Shown one piece after another: positions 31,156 to 39,856 of a stretch of DNA of 64,000 nt. The stretch is from Aquipseudomonas ullengensis. GTDB taxonomy: Bacteria; Pseudomonadota; Gammaproteobacteria; Pseudomonadales; Pseudomonadaceae. The notes under the pieces were generated by a model. That model saw only the letters and a list, made by a program, of their open reading frames with translations, had not been told where the DNA came from and made no database searches. The stretch lies in NCBI RefSeq assembly GCF_014174475.1, contig NZ_JACJUD010000008.1, positions 62,001-126,000 of the forward strand, in the 5' to 3' direction. The stretch's first letter is position 1. Every line of letters starts with the position of its first letter. The translations under genes and the position numbers were made by a program.

Positions 31156-32748
31156 ATGACCGACAGTTCGAACTCCCTTTGGGCGCCCTTGCGCTTTCCT
31201 GCCTTTCGTTGGCTCTGGCTGGGAGCTCTGGCGATGAACCTGGCGATCTGGATGCAGAACGTCGGGGCGGCCTGGCTGATGGTGTCCCTGAGCAGCTCGC
31301 CGATGCTGGTGGCGTTGGTACAGACCGCCATCAGCCTGCCGTCCTTCTTTTTCGGCCTGCCGGGTGGCGTGTTCGCGGACATCTTCGACCGGCGCCGTTA
31401 TCTGCTGCTGACCCATGCCGGAATGCTGCTAGCGGCACTGGCGCTGGTGGGTTTCTGCACCACCGGGATGATCGCCCCCTGGTCGCTGCTGGCGCTGACT
31501 TTCGCCTTCGGTATCGGCTTCGCACTGCAGGGGCCGGCCTGGTACACCACTCAGGCTGAAGCGGTGCCGCGTGCCTTCATGGCCTCGGCCATGGCTCTGT
31601 CTTCAGTCTCCTACAGCTCTGCCAGGGCGGTGGGCCCCGCGTTGGCTGGCGGCGTGGTGGCGGCTTCGGGCATCGTCAGCGTGTTCGTCATTTGCGCACT
31701 GCTGCTGGTGGGCTCGGTGCTGGTGGTGGCCTGTATGCGCCGGCCGGCCAAGGATTCCTCAATGCCTGCAGAGACCCTTTGGGCCGGATTGCGCGGTGCC
31801 CTGCGCTATGCGCGTTACTCGGAGGTGGTTCGCACCCAGTGCCTGCGCACCATGGCCTTCGTCGGTGCGGGCAGCGGGCTCTGGGCATTGCTGCCGGTAG
31901 TGGCCAGCGAGTCCGGCGGCGCAGGCAGCTACGGCATGCTGCTGGGCAGTATTGGCGTCGGCACCATGTGTGGGGCCCTGTTTCTGCCGTTACTGCGGGC
32001 CCATCTGGAGATCAACCGCATGGTATTGATCGCCACTCTCGTCTACGCCCTGGGCATGCTCGTGGTGGCCGAAGTACCGAATACGATGGTGCGGTGCGTG
32101 GTGCTGTTCTTCGCCGGGATAGGCTGGCTATGCGTCGGCACGATCCATCTGGTGGCGATCCAGTCCACTGTGCCGCCCTGGATTCGCGCCCGTTCCGTGG
32201 CCATCTATATGCTGGTTTTCCAAGGCTCCCTGGCCATAGGCGGGGCTGCCTGGGGGGCGGTGGCAACGCGGATCGGCACAGCCGATGCGCTGCTGCTGGC
32301 GTCCCTGATGGTGGTGATGTCGCTACTGGTCATGCGGCGCTATCGCGCTCGCTTGGGAGAGGAGGCCGAGGTGACGCCTTCCAGTCATGAGATGCCGGCC
32401 TTTTCCTTCGCCGAGCTGCAACCTCAGGACGGCCCGGTAACGGTGCAGATCGCTTACCAGATCCGCCCTGAAGACCGCGCGGAGTTCCTCCGCCGTATCC
32501 ACGCAATGGGCGTCAATCGTCGTCGAGACGGCGCCAGTTTCTGGCGCATCTACCGCGAGCTGGAGCGCTCTGCCTGGTACATGGAGCGCTTCATGGTGGA
32601 CTCCTGGTCCGACTACTTGCGCCAACAGACTCGTGCCACATTGGCTGACCGGGAGGCGGAGGAGGGCGTTCGGGCGCTGCACGTGGGGGCTGAGCCTCCG
32701 CGGGTGTCCCATTACCTCCGTGAGTCCCTGCCGCTCGGCGACTCCTGA
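31156..32748 (+). CDS. MFS transporter of the EntS-like (MFS_3) type with C-terminal domain
   Basis: A 530-residue inner-membrane transporter. The first 400 residues hold about 12 membrane helices (for example FPAFRWLWLGALAMNLAIWMQNVGAAW and LVALVQTAISLPSFFFGLPGG). A soluble C-terminal part (AYQIRPEDRAEFLRRIHAMG, then SFWRIYRELERSAWYMERFMVDSWSDYLRQQ) looks like a small ferredoxin-like/ABM fold; this is usual in the family. I prefer the ATG at 31156, with GGGA close by, over 31144. It may export a toxic acid or intermediate, and shares its promoter region with the OB-fold/ACAD operon. Confidence 0.88.
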   Translation: MTDSSNSLWAPLRFPAFRWLWLGALAMNLAIWMQNVGAAWLMVSLSSSPMLVALVQTAISLPSFFFGLPGGVFADIFDRRRYLLLTHAGMLLAALALVGFCTTGMIAPWSLLALTFAFGIGFALQGPAWYTTQAEAVPRAFMASAMALSSVSYSSARAVGPALAGGVVAASGIVSVFVICALLLVGSVLVVACMRRPAKDSSMPAETLWAGLRGALRYARYSEVVRTQCLRTMAFVGAGSGLWALLPVVASESGGAGSYGMLLGSIGVGTMCGALFLPLLRAHLEINRMVLIATLVYALGMLVVAEVPNTMVRCVVLFFAGIGWLCVGTIHLVAIQSTVPPWIRARSVAIYMLVFQGSLAIGGAAWGAVATRIGTADALLLASLMVVMSLLVMRRYRARLGEEAEVTPSSHEMPAFSFAELQPQDGPVTVQIAYQIRPEDRAEFLRRIHAMGVNRRRDGASFWRIYRELERSAWYMERFMVDSWSDYLRQQTRATLADREAEEGVRALHVGAEPPRVSHYLRESLPLGDS

Positions 32749-32863
32749 GCAGGCAGGCGCGAGCCAGCGGCCGCTCGTGAAACCCAGGGGACAGTGACCC
32801 TGCCCCCGAACTTCATCTGAGTCACGAGGCAATGCAAGCAACAGCAGTGCGAGCTGGCCCGCC

Positions 32864-33673
32864 TCAGAGGTTCAGATACTCCGCCATACCTGCAGGGGCT
32901 TTCTTGTCGGCTGGATCGTAGAACGGTGAGAAGACCTTGAGCAGGCGGGGCAGACTGGCCCTGGTGAGGTGCCGCTTGACCTGCTGCTCGCGCTCGATCG
33001 AGGCGGCGTGCTCCACCTCCGACCGCAGGTTGCGGCGGTCCTGTTTGAGCAGGTAGGCATTGACCCGATGGACGTGTCGGCCGATGTGGGCAAGCGCATA
33101 GACGAAGCCATACAGGCGGTACAGGTAGCCACGCAGGCCGTGGCCGTAGAGCGCCTTGTACACGTCGTAGCAGACGCTACGGTGCTCGAACTCCTCGGCG
33201 AGGTGCCATTTCCACAGGGTCACCGCGTTTTCATCGGCGCCTTCCAGGTAATCGTCCAGTTCGCTGAAGAACACCTCGGCGCTGGATGAACCCATGGCCT
33301 CGAAGCCTTCGGAGTAGGCCAGCAGGAAACGCAGTGGCTTCTCTTCCAACCAACGCCGGTAGTCGGCCTCGTAGGGCGCTTCCAGCTCGCGCATACCGGC
33401 GTAGCCGCTATCGTACAGGCGCTGGTTGAAGGCCACATGGCGCTTGCAGTGCTGCACTTCCTGTTTGATGAAAATCTCCACGTCCTCCAGCAAGCGCTGC
33501 TGGCCGGGGCGTTTAGCCAGCTCATCGCGGGCGCGCATCATCACCTTGACCAGAAAGGGTTCGACGTGGGCCGGTACGGTGGAAGCGGCGTTGTAGTAAT
33601 GGGCGAACTCGCGGTTCGGCGCCCAGTCGGGGCGCACGTCGGAGAAATCGATAGCGGGGCTGCGAACGCGCAT
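32864..33673 (-). CDS. Ferritin-like 'metal-dependent hydrolase' (PF10118-like)
   Basis: A 269-residue protein of the predicted metal-dependent hydrolase family, which has a helical ferritin-like look. Candidate di-metal ligands are Glu/His in IFIKQEVQHCKRH, YSEGFEAMG and KWHLAEEFEHRSVCYDVY. There is no signal peptide. The start at 33673 has AGGAGG 7 bp upstream, whereas the longer frame to 33796 runs into the amidohydrolase gene. It ends the three-gene operon amidohydrolase - amidohydrolase - this gene. A di-iron oxidase role is possible (inference) and could use the rubredoxin at 16383. Confidence 0.75.
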   Translation of the reverse strand: MRVRSPAIDFSDVRPDWAPNREFAHYYNAASTVPAHVEPFLVKVMMRARDELAKRPGQQRLLEDVEIFIKQEVQHCKRHVAFNQRLYDSGYAGMRELEAPYEADYRRWLEEKPLRFLLAYSEGFEAMGSSSAEVFFSELDDYLEGADENAVTLWKWHLAEEFEHRSVCYDVYKALYGHGLRGYLYRLYGFVYALAHIGRHVHRVNAYLLKQDRRNLRSEVEHAASIEREQQVKRHLTRASLPRLLKVFSPFYDPADKKAPAGMAEYLNL

Positions 33674-33749
33674 GGAACCTCCTTGCGGCTGGTTTTCGGG
33701 AACAAGTGAAATCGGCCCGGGCGTGCGGCTGGCGCCCAGGCCGAGGAGG

Positions 33750-35036
33750 TCAGGCGAATAGCTTGACCACTTCGCCGGAGGTGACCGGGTGGCCATGGCG
33801 GTTCGACGGGTTGTGTCCGCCCATGCCAGGCACCGGTGTCACGTTGACGTGCTTGGCCTGGGCGCGCAGGGCGCCCACGGTGCAGTTTTCGCGACCGAGC
33901 GTGGCGAAGGGGTCGAGGCGGAACTCGCGCATCGCGTTGAGGTGGGTGGCCTTGTCGATCAGCTCCTTGGGCAGGTGCTTGATCCCGTTCCAGACGGTTT
34001 CCGGTGAATGCGGCCAGACGCAGTCCGAGTGCGGGTAGTCGCACTCCCAGGCGACCATGTCCATGTTCAGGAAGTCGGTGCTGTGCAGGCCGAACTGGTC
34101 GTCGATGAAGCAGGTCAGCACATTGCGCTTGAACAGTTCACTGGGTAGCAGTTCGCCGAAGTCTGAGTTGGTCCAGGCATGGTGGTGCTTGTAGACGAAG
34201 TCGGCGCGCTCCAGCAGGTAGGGAATCCAGCCAATCCCGCCCTCGGCCAGCGACAGCCGCAGATCGGGGAATTGCTTGAACACCGGCGAGAACAGCCAGT
34301 CGGCAGCGGCTCCGGAGATGGCCATGGGCATGGTCACGATCCAGGCGTCGATCGGCGAATCCATCGACGAGTGTGGCGCCTGGTTGCCGGAGCCGATGTG
34401 GCTGCTGATGACGATGCGCTCCTCGACGGCCGCCTGCCACAGTGGATCCCAGTAGCCCAGGTGGATGCTCGGCAGTCCGGCGGCTACCGGGTTGTCCGGG
34501 AAGGTCACGGTGCGGCAACCCTTGGCTGCTACGCGCTTGAGCTCGGTCACGCAGGCCTGCACGTCCCACAGCGGCAGGATCGCCAGGGGGATGAAGCGCC
34601 CAGGAGCAGCGGCGCACCACTCGTCGATATGCCAATCGTTGTAGGCCTGCACGATGGCCAGCGCGGCCCGTTTGTCGCTGGAGGCGATCAGCCGGTTGCC
34701 GGCGAAGTGCGGGAAGGTGGGGAAGCAGATCGAGGCCAGCACACCGTCGGCGTTCATGTCTTCGACGCGCTTGGCCACCTCGAAAGTGCCGTGGCGGATC
34801 TGGCTGTAGGCGGTCGGCTCCATGCCGTATTCCTCCGGCGGCCGGCCGACCACGGCGTTGAGGCCGAAGTTGGGAATCACCTGGCCGTCGTAGACCCAGG
34901 TATCGGCACCTTTGTCGTTGGTCACCAGGCGCGGCGCGATGTCCTTGTACTTGGCCGGCAGGTGCTTGTCGAACAGGTTCGGCGGTTCGATGACGTGGTC
35001 ATCGACGCTGATCAGAATGAGATCGTTCATATCCAT
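33750..35036 (-). CDS. TIM-barrel amidohydrolase-family protein, subfamily A
   Basis: A 428-residue paralogue of the protein at 11977-13311. Shared phrases include NDLILISVDDHVIEPP, NFGLNAVVGRPPEEYG, QAYNDWHIDEWC, SLAEGGIGWIPYLLERAD and WECDYPHSD. The metal-binding DxH and last Asp are kept, as is His in SSHIGSG. The reaction is unknown. It follows the subfamily B protein by 30 bp, and the PF10118 gene starts 76 bp downstream, so the three are one transcript. The start at 35036 has AGAGGG 8 bp upstream. Confidence 0.87.
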   Translation of the reverse strand: MDMNDLILISVDDHVIEPPNLFDKHLPAKYKDIAPRLVTNDKGADTWVYDGQVIPNFGLNAVVGRPPEEYGMEPTAYSQIRHGTFEVAKRVEDMNADGVLASICFPTFPHFAGNRLIASSDKRAALAIVQAYNDWHIDEWCAAAPGRFIPLAILPLWDVQACVTELKRVAAKGCRTVTFPDNPVAAGLPSIHLGYWDPLWQAAVEERIVISSHIGSGNQAPHSSMDSPIDAWIVTMPMAISGAAADWLFSPVFKQFPDLRLSLAEGGIGWIPYLLERADFVYKHHHAWTNSDFGELLPSELFKRNVLTCFIDDQFGLHSTDFLNMDMVAWECDYPHSDCVWPHSPETVWNGIKHLPKELIDKATHLNAMREFRLDPFATLGRENCTVGALRAQAKHVNVTPVPGMGGHNPSNRHGHPVTSGEVVKLFA

Positions 35037-35066
35037 GGTCGTACCCTCTTGTTGTTGTCGCTGGAC

Positions 35067-36254
35067 TCAGTTGCGGGCGCCTTCGAGCAGCCCCTTGAGG
35101 TTGCTGTGCATGATCTTCTTGGTATCGGCGGCGGACAGGTTCTCGATGTCCTTGAAGAAGTCCAGCGGACGCTTGAGGCCCTCCGGGTGCGGCCAGTCGC
35201 TGCCGAACAGCACGCGGTCGGCGCCGAGCAGTTCCACCACCTTGTCTACGGGGTCTTCGTAGAAGGGCGCCAGGAACACGTGTTCGCGGAAGCTCTCCAC
35301 TGGGTCGCGCTGGAACGACTTGGGCATTTTCGAATAGACGTGCTCGAAGCGCTGGAGCAGTGGCTCCAGCCAGGACGAGCCATTCTCCAGCACTGCCACG
35401 CGCACATCGGGAAAGCGATCGAACACGCCGTGGCAGACCAGTGCCGACAGCGAGTCGGCGATCGGCCGGCCCATCCAGTCGAGCATCTCGTTGAACGGAT
35501 CCTTCTCGAAGGGGCGGAATTCACCCTGGCCACCCGCGGTCCACCAGCGGTAGATGCGGTTGTAGCCGGAGTCGGAGACGTGGTGGATAACGAAGATCTT
35601 CGACTCGTTGATGCGCGCCCAGAACGGGTCGAACTCCTTGAAGCCATGGGAGCGGCTGCCGCGGATACCGGCCACCGGAGCAGGGCGGACCAGTACGCAG
35701 CGGGCACCGGCGGCGAGCAGGAAGTCCAGTTCCTTGCAGGCGGTTTCGCAGTCAGACAGGTTGATGGCGCCGGCCGGGAATTGGCGGCCATTGCCGAAAC
35801 CGTATTCATCGGCGACCCACATATTGAGTGAGTGGAACAGCGCCTGGATGGATTCGGGCTTGTGTTCCAGGCGCTCCTCGATGACCGAGGCCAGAGTCGG
35901 CAGGATGATGGCCGCGTGGATGCCCTCCTTGTCCATCACCTTAAGGTGCTCGGCACCGTTGTGAAAGGCAGGGTGGGAGGGGATCGGGGCGCCGCCGTAC
36001 TCGCGCAGGGACAGTCCCTCGGGGTTGTCGCCGCGGTACCAGCCCTCGTGAGAGCCGATATCGGCGACGTGTGAAAAGGTCGGGTTGGGGATGTAGTCGG
36101 AGATCACGCCGCCCACTGCCAGTTTGGTGCGGCCATTGATCTGTACGTACTGGAAGTCGTTGCGGAACTGCTTGGGCAAGTGACGCAGGAACGCCTCTGG
36201 TGGCTCGTAATAATGCTGGTCGCAGTCGTAGATGGGGTAGTTGGTATTGCCCAT
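35067..36254 (-). CDS. TIM-barrel amidohydrolase-family protein, subfamily B
   Basis: A 395-residue amidohydrolase-2-type protein. The motif near the start is YDCDQHYYEPPEAF, then GRTKLAVGGVISDYIPNPTF, and the end has LFGSDWPHPEGLKRPLDFFKDI with the usual final Asp. It is closest to the protein at 47762-48964 in this window, with nearly identical N-terminal phrases. The reaction is not known; relatives include decarboxylases and hydrolases of cyclic acids. It heads the three-gene operon. An operator copy lies 90 bp upstream at 36344-36364. Confidence 0.87.
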   Translation of the reverse strand: MGNTNYPIYDCDQHYYEPPEAFLRHLPKQFRNDFQYVQINGRTKLAVGGVISDYIPNPTFSHVADIGSHEGWYRGDNPEGLSLREYGGAPIPSHPAFHNGAEHLKVMDKEGIHAAIILPTLASVIEERLEHKPESIQALFHSLNMWVADEYGFGNGRQFPAGAINLSDCETACKELDFLLAAGARCVLVRPAPVAGIRGSRSHGFKEFDPFWARINESKIFVIHHVSDSGYNRIYRWWTAGGQGEFRPFEKDPFNEMLDWMGRPIADSLSALVCHGVFDRFPDVRVAVLENGSSWLEPLLQRFEHVYSKMPKSFQRDPVESFREHVFLAPFYEDPVDKVVELLGADRVLFGSDWPHPEGLKRPLDFFKDIENLSAADTKKIMHSNLKGLLEGARN

Positions 36255-36343
36255 GCGTTGATCCTCGGCTGTTGTTTTGGTTAGGGCGACGGCCCACAGC
36301 CATTACATGCCGACGCTTGCGCGAGACTCTTGATTCAGGTCAA

Positions 36344-36364
36344 TAAATGAATGATGGTTAGTTA
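36344..36364. promoter_or_regulatory. Predicted operator, copy 5 (weak)
   Basis: This keeps TAA-TG at the left and GT-AGTTA at the right, 13 of 21 matches to the reference. It lies 90 bp before the amidohydrolase start in an AT-rich stretch. Confidence 0.45.
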
Positions 36365-36380
36365 TTTGTTTGCAAGCCGA

Positions 36381-36410
36381 AAACGAAAAACCGGCCATAG
36401 GGGCCGGTTC
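36381..36410 (-). terminator. Intrinsic terminator after the acetyl-CoA acetyltransferase gene
   Basis: Read on the minus strand, AACCGGCC and GGCCGGTT (36402-36409 and 36389-36396) form an 8-bp stem with a short loop, followed by TTTCGTTTT. It ends the thiolase transcript before the next promoter. Confidence 0.8.
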
Positions 36411-36430
36411 TTTGATTCGAGGGAGGTCTC

Positions 36431-37618
36431 TCAGAGGCGTTCGAGAATCAGGGCTATGCCCTGGCCGCCGCCGATGCACATGGTCACCAGGGCATAGCGA
36501 CCACCTGTGCGTTGCAGCTCGTAGATGGCCTTGATGGCGATGATGGCCCCCGTGGCACCTATGGGATGACCGAGGGAGATGCCCGAGCCGTTGGGGTTGA
36601 CCTTGGCCGGATCGAGTCCAAGTTCGCGGCTCACGGCACAGGCCTGGGCGGCGAAGGCTTCGTTGGCTTCGATCAGGTCAAGGTCGGCAATACTGAGGCC
36701 AGCGCGCTCCAGGGCCTGGCGTGAGGCCGGTACCGGGCCAATACCCATTTGCAGCGGGTCTACTCCAGCATGGCCATAAGAGAGGATACGGGCCAGCGGC
36801 TTGATGCCCCGGCGCTCGGCGGTGGTGCGCTCCATCAACACCAGCGCGGCGGCCCCATCGTTCAGTCCGGAAGCGTTGCCGGCGGTGACGCTGCCGGCCT
36901 GACGATCAAATGCAGGCTTCAGCGTGGCGAAGTCGTCCGGAGCAGCATCGCGTCGCACATGTTCGTCGATGTCGAACTGTATCGTGCCTCTGCGGCCTTT
37001 CAGGGTAATCGGCAGGATCTGCTCACGGAAGTGGTTCTGCTCGATCGCGCGGGCTGCGCGACGGTGGGACTCCAGGGCCAAGGCATCTTGCTCCTCGCGG
37101 GAGATGCTGTGGGCTTTGCTGACATTCTCTGCGGTGATTCCCATATGCACATTGTGGAAGGGGTCGGTGAGGGCGCCTGTAAGCATGTCGGTCAACTTCA
37201 CATCACCCATGCGCGCTCCGAATCGATTGGTAGCGCTGGAGTAGGGCGCGCGACTCATGCTCTCCGCGCCGCCAGCCACAGCGACCTTGCTGTCACCCAG
37301 AAGGATGCCCTGGGCGGCACTGATGATCGCTTGCAGGCCCGACCCGCACAGGCGGTTCAGTGTCAGAGCTGGTACCTGTTGGCCGATTCCAGCCTGTATG
37401 GCAACCACCCGGCTCAGGTACATATCCTTGGCTTCGCTGTGGATCACGTTGCCGAACACCACATGGTCTACTTCTTCACCTGAAACACCGGCTCGACGCA
37501 GGGCTTCCGCCGTCACCAGGGCGCCAAGTTCCGTTGGTGGCAAGTCCTTCAGGCTGCCACCGAAATCCCCAATGGCCGTGCGAACCCCGCTGACGATTAC
37601 CACTTCATGCTCGCTCAT
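36431..37618 (-). CDS. Acetyl-CoA acetyltransferase (thiolase)
   Basis: A 395-residue degradative/biosynthetic thiolase. The active Cys is in LTLNRLCGSGLQAI near residue 90, the His in NPNGSGISLGHPIGATGA, and the second Cys in VTMCIGGGQGIALILE. VIVSGVRTAIGDFGGSLKD is the family start. It would cleave 3-ketoacyl-CoA in the last step of beta-oxidation, or make and break acetoacetyl-CoA. It is a single gene, with its own terminator downstream and a possible operator 32 bp upstream (37650-37670). It is divergent from the chemoreceptor gene. Confidence 0.94.
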   Translation of the reverse strand: MSEHEVVIVSGVRTAIGDFGGSLKDLPPTELGALVTAEALRRAGVSGEEVDHVVFGNVIHSEAKDMYLSRVVAIQAGIGQQVPALTLNRLCGSGLQAIISAAQGILLGDSKVAVAGGAESMSRAPYSSATNRFGARMGDVKLTDMLTGALTDPFHNVHMGITAENVSKAHSISREEQDALALESHRRAARAIEQNHFREQILPITLKGRRGTIQFDIDEHVRRDAAPDDFATLKPAFDRQAGSVTAGNASGLNDGAAALVLMERTTAERRGIKPLARILSYGHAGVDPLQMGIGPVPASRQALERAGLSIADLDLIEANEAFAAQACAVSRELGLDPAKVNPNGSGISLGHPIGATGAIIAIKAIYELQRTGGRYALVTMCIGGGQGIALILERL

Positions 37619-37649
37619 CTTCGTTCCTCATGCTTGGCGCTGCGCTATA

Positions 37650-37670
37650 AAAATAACTAAACGTCAGCTA
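37650..37670. promoter_or_regulatory. Predicted operator, copy 6 (one strong half)
   Basis: The right half GTCAGCTA matches GTCAGTTA at 7 of 8; the whole site matches 13 of 21. It lies 32 bp before the thiolase start and 83 bp before the divergent chemoreceptor start. Confidence 0.45.
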
Positions 37671-37752
37671 TTATTTCGCATTCGCCGTCAGCATTGCCAG
37701 CGCTGCGGCTTGCAAACCACGCCACTTGAACAAGAACAATGAGGGCATCGCC

Positions 37753-39780
37753 ATGAAGGTTGTATTGAGTCCTGGGATACGGCTGATGAATCGTCTGGGC
37801 TTCGCCATGAAGTTCAGCTTGATCAGCGCTCTGTTCTTCGTGCCACTGCTGGGCACCAACTACTACCTGGTACGTGATGTCCACCGCCAGTGGAGCGATG
37901 CTGGCGCCTTGCTGAATAGCCTGCCGCTGGTAGAACAGGCTCTTGAGCTGCAATACCAGCTCGACCAGCTCAAGGACCTCACCTTGATCCGGTTGCGGGT
38001 CAGCCAGGTGAGCAAGAACAGTGACATCGACCAGCGCATCCGAGCTGCCGAGGCCCGCGCGATGGAACTGGCGCAGCGACTTGAGTGGGGCGGCGTGGAC
38101 GTCGACCAGGCCGGAGTCTTCCGGCAGAAGCGGGACGAACTGCGTGAGGGTTTGCAGCGTCTGGCCAAGACCGACGGCGGTGCGCCGAAAATGGAGCTGG
38201 CCGGCCAACTGGCCAAGCGTTGCGAGCTGTTCCTGCTCTACCTGGTGGCTCAGGTTGGCCTCAGCCAGGACCAACAGCCGCTGGTGCGCCAGGTGGCTGA
38301 GCTGGTCAGCATCACCGCACCCAAGGCCATGCAACTCCTCAACAGCGCCCGTGCCCAGGGTGCGGCGGCGCTGGGTCAGGGATTCCTCAGCTCCAACGAC
38401 ACCATCCTGCTCGACAACCTGGTGGTCGAGCTGGGGCAGGTGAGTGGCGAGTACGGGCTCAAGACCGAAGACTTGTTGTCGAGCGCCAAGGGTTACCAGG
38501 ACCTTGCCGATGCCGTGCATGGGAGTCTTGAAGGCCTGAGCGGCGCTCGCACGCTGGTGGACGAGCAAGTCCTTAATGCTGCCGAGTTAGAGATGCCCTG
38601 GACTGCCTTCTTCGACCAGATGGCTGGGTTCAGTCAGACCAGTCAACGTCTAGGCGAAACAGGGCTAAAGGTTCTGGGCGAGGAGCTCGAGGCACGTGTT
38701 ACCGAAGCCAGGCAGCAGATGACACTTTTGCTGGTCGCGCTGGTGGTGATTTTCCTGCTGATCCTCTATCTCTACAGCGCCTTTTATCTCTCTACCCGGA
38801 ACGTGCTCGGCGAACTGGGCAAGGTCATGCATAAGGTGGCGGGCGGCGACATGACGGCAAGCTTTCGTGGCGACAGTCGCGATGAACTGGCGGACCTGGG
38901 CACCATCTTCAACGGCACCGTGGGGCAGATCCAGGACCTGATTCGCCGGGTCAGCGGTGTCGCCTTGCAGGTAGGTCGGCAGACCGAGTTGGTGCAGTCG
39001 GTTTCAGCCGCCAGCTCGCGTGCGGTTGCGGATCAGCGTGGTCAATTGGAACAGGTGGCTACAGCCATGAACCAGTTGTCCGCCACAGCCCATGGGGTGG
39101 CAAGTAGCGCCGTGGCCGCTGCTGATTGTGCGCGCAGCGCCAACGACGAGACAGTGCGTGGGCGCGGCATGGTGCGTCAGCAGGTCGAGAACATCCAGGC
39201 TCTGGCCGGGGAAATCGACAAGTCCATGCTGGTGATCAATCAGTTGGCCGCCGACAGCAACGCCATCGGCCAGGTGCTGGACGTGATCAAGAGCATTGCC
39301 GAGCAGACCAACTTGCTGGCCCTGAACGCCGCCATCGAAGCGGCACGCGCCGGTGAGCAGGGCAGGGGGTTCGCCGTAGTGGCCGATGAGGTGCGGACTC
39401 TGGCGCGTCGCACCCAGCAGTCCACCACCGAGATCGAGCAGATGATCGTCAACCTGCGCAATCGTGTCGGCGCCACGGTCAAGGCTATGGGCGATAGCCA
39501 TCACATGGCCGGGGCCACCGCCAGTCAGGCCGACCATGTAGAGGCGGCGCTGGATAACATCCTGGGTGCTATCGGCACCATTGTCGATCAAAGCCAGCAG
39601 ATCGCCGCAGCGGCCGAGCAGCAGACCGCGGTGGCCCAGGACATTGACAAGAACCTGGTAGAAATCAGTCAGGTGGGCGAGCGCACTGCGCAGGGCGCTG
39701 CCCGTGCCGAGCAAGCCAGTGAGGAACTGCATGGGCAAGTAGAGAGCCTGCAGCAGGTGATCGGGACCTTCCGCATCTGA
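37753..39780 (+). CDS. Methyl-accepting chemotaxis protein
   Basis: A 675-residue transmembrane chemoreceptor. TM1 is FSLISALFFVPLLGTNYYLV near residue 20 and TM2 is LLLVALVVIFLLILYLY near 320. Between them lies a large helical periplasmic ligand domain, followed by HAMP (NVLGELGKVMHKVAGGDM) and the signalling hairpin AEQTNLLALNAAIEAARAGEQGRGFAVVADEVRTLA. No C-terminal CheR pentapeptide is seen. The start at 37753 has GAGGGC upstream; the longer frame from 37726 has no such site. Its position next to the pathway genes suggests chemotaxis to the substrate (inference). Confidence 0.93.
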   Translation: MKVVLSPGIRLMNRLGFAMKFSLISALFFVPLLGTNYYLVRDVHRQWSDAGALLNSLPLVEQALELQYQLDQLKDLTLIRLRVSQVSKNSDIDQRIRAAEARAMELAQRLEWGGVDVDQAGVFRQKRDELREGLQRLAKTDGGAPKMELAGQLAKRCELFLLYLVAQVGLSQDQQPLVRQVAELVSITAPKAMQLLNSARAQGAAALGQGFLSSNDTILLDNLVVELGQVSGEYGLKTEDLLSSAKGYQDLADAVHGSLEGLSGARTLVDEQVLNAAELEMPWTAFFDQMAGFSQTSQRLGETGLKVLGEELEARVTEARQQMTLLLVALVVIFLLILYLYSAFYLSTRNVLGELGKVMHKVAGGDMTASFRGDSRDELADLGTIFNGTVGQIQDLIRRVSGVALQVGRQTELVQSVSAASSRAVADQRGQLEQVATAMNQLSATAHGVASSAVAAADCARSANDETVRGRGMVRQQVENIQALAGEIDKSMLVINQLAADSNAIGQVLDVIKSIAEQTNLLALNAAIEAARAGEQGRGFAVVADEVRTLARRTQQSTTEIEQMIVNLRNRVGATVKAMGDSHHMAGATASQADHVEAALDNILGAIGTIVDQSQQIAAAAEQQTAVAQDIDKNLVEISQVGERTAQGAARAEQASEELHGQVESLQQVIGTFRI

Positions 39781-39856
39781 TCACGTAAATGATGCCTCCG
39801 CCCCTCGGCTTGTCGGTGATGGGGCGGACCTAGAGGCCCCAAGCAGGAACTATCTG

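Noticed and set aside
32350..32748. Novel fusion of an MFS transporter with a monooxygenase-like domain
   Set aside because: This C-terminal extension is usual in the EntS-like MFS_3 family, so it is not a new fusion.
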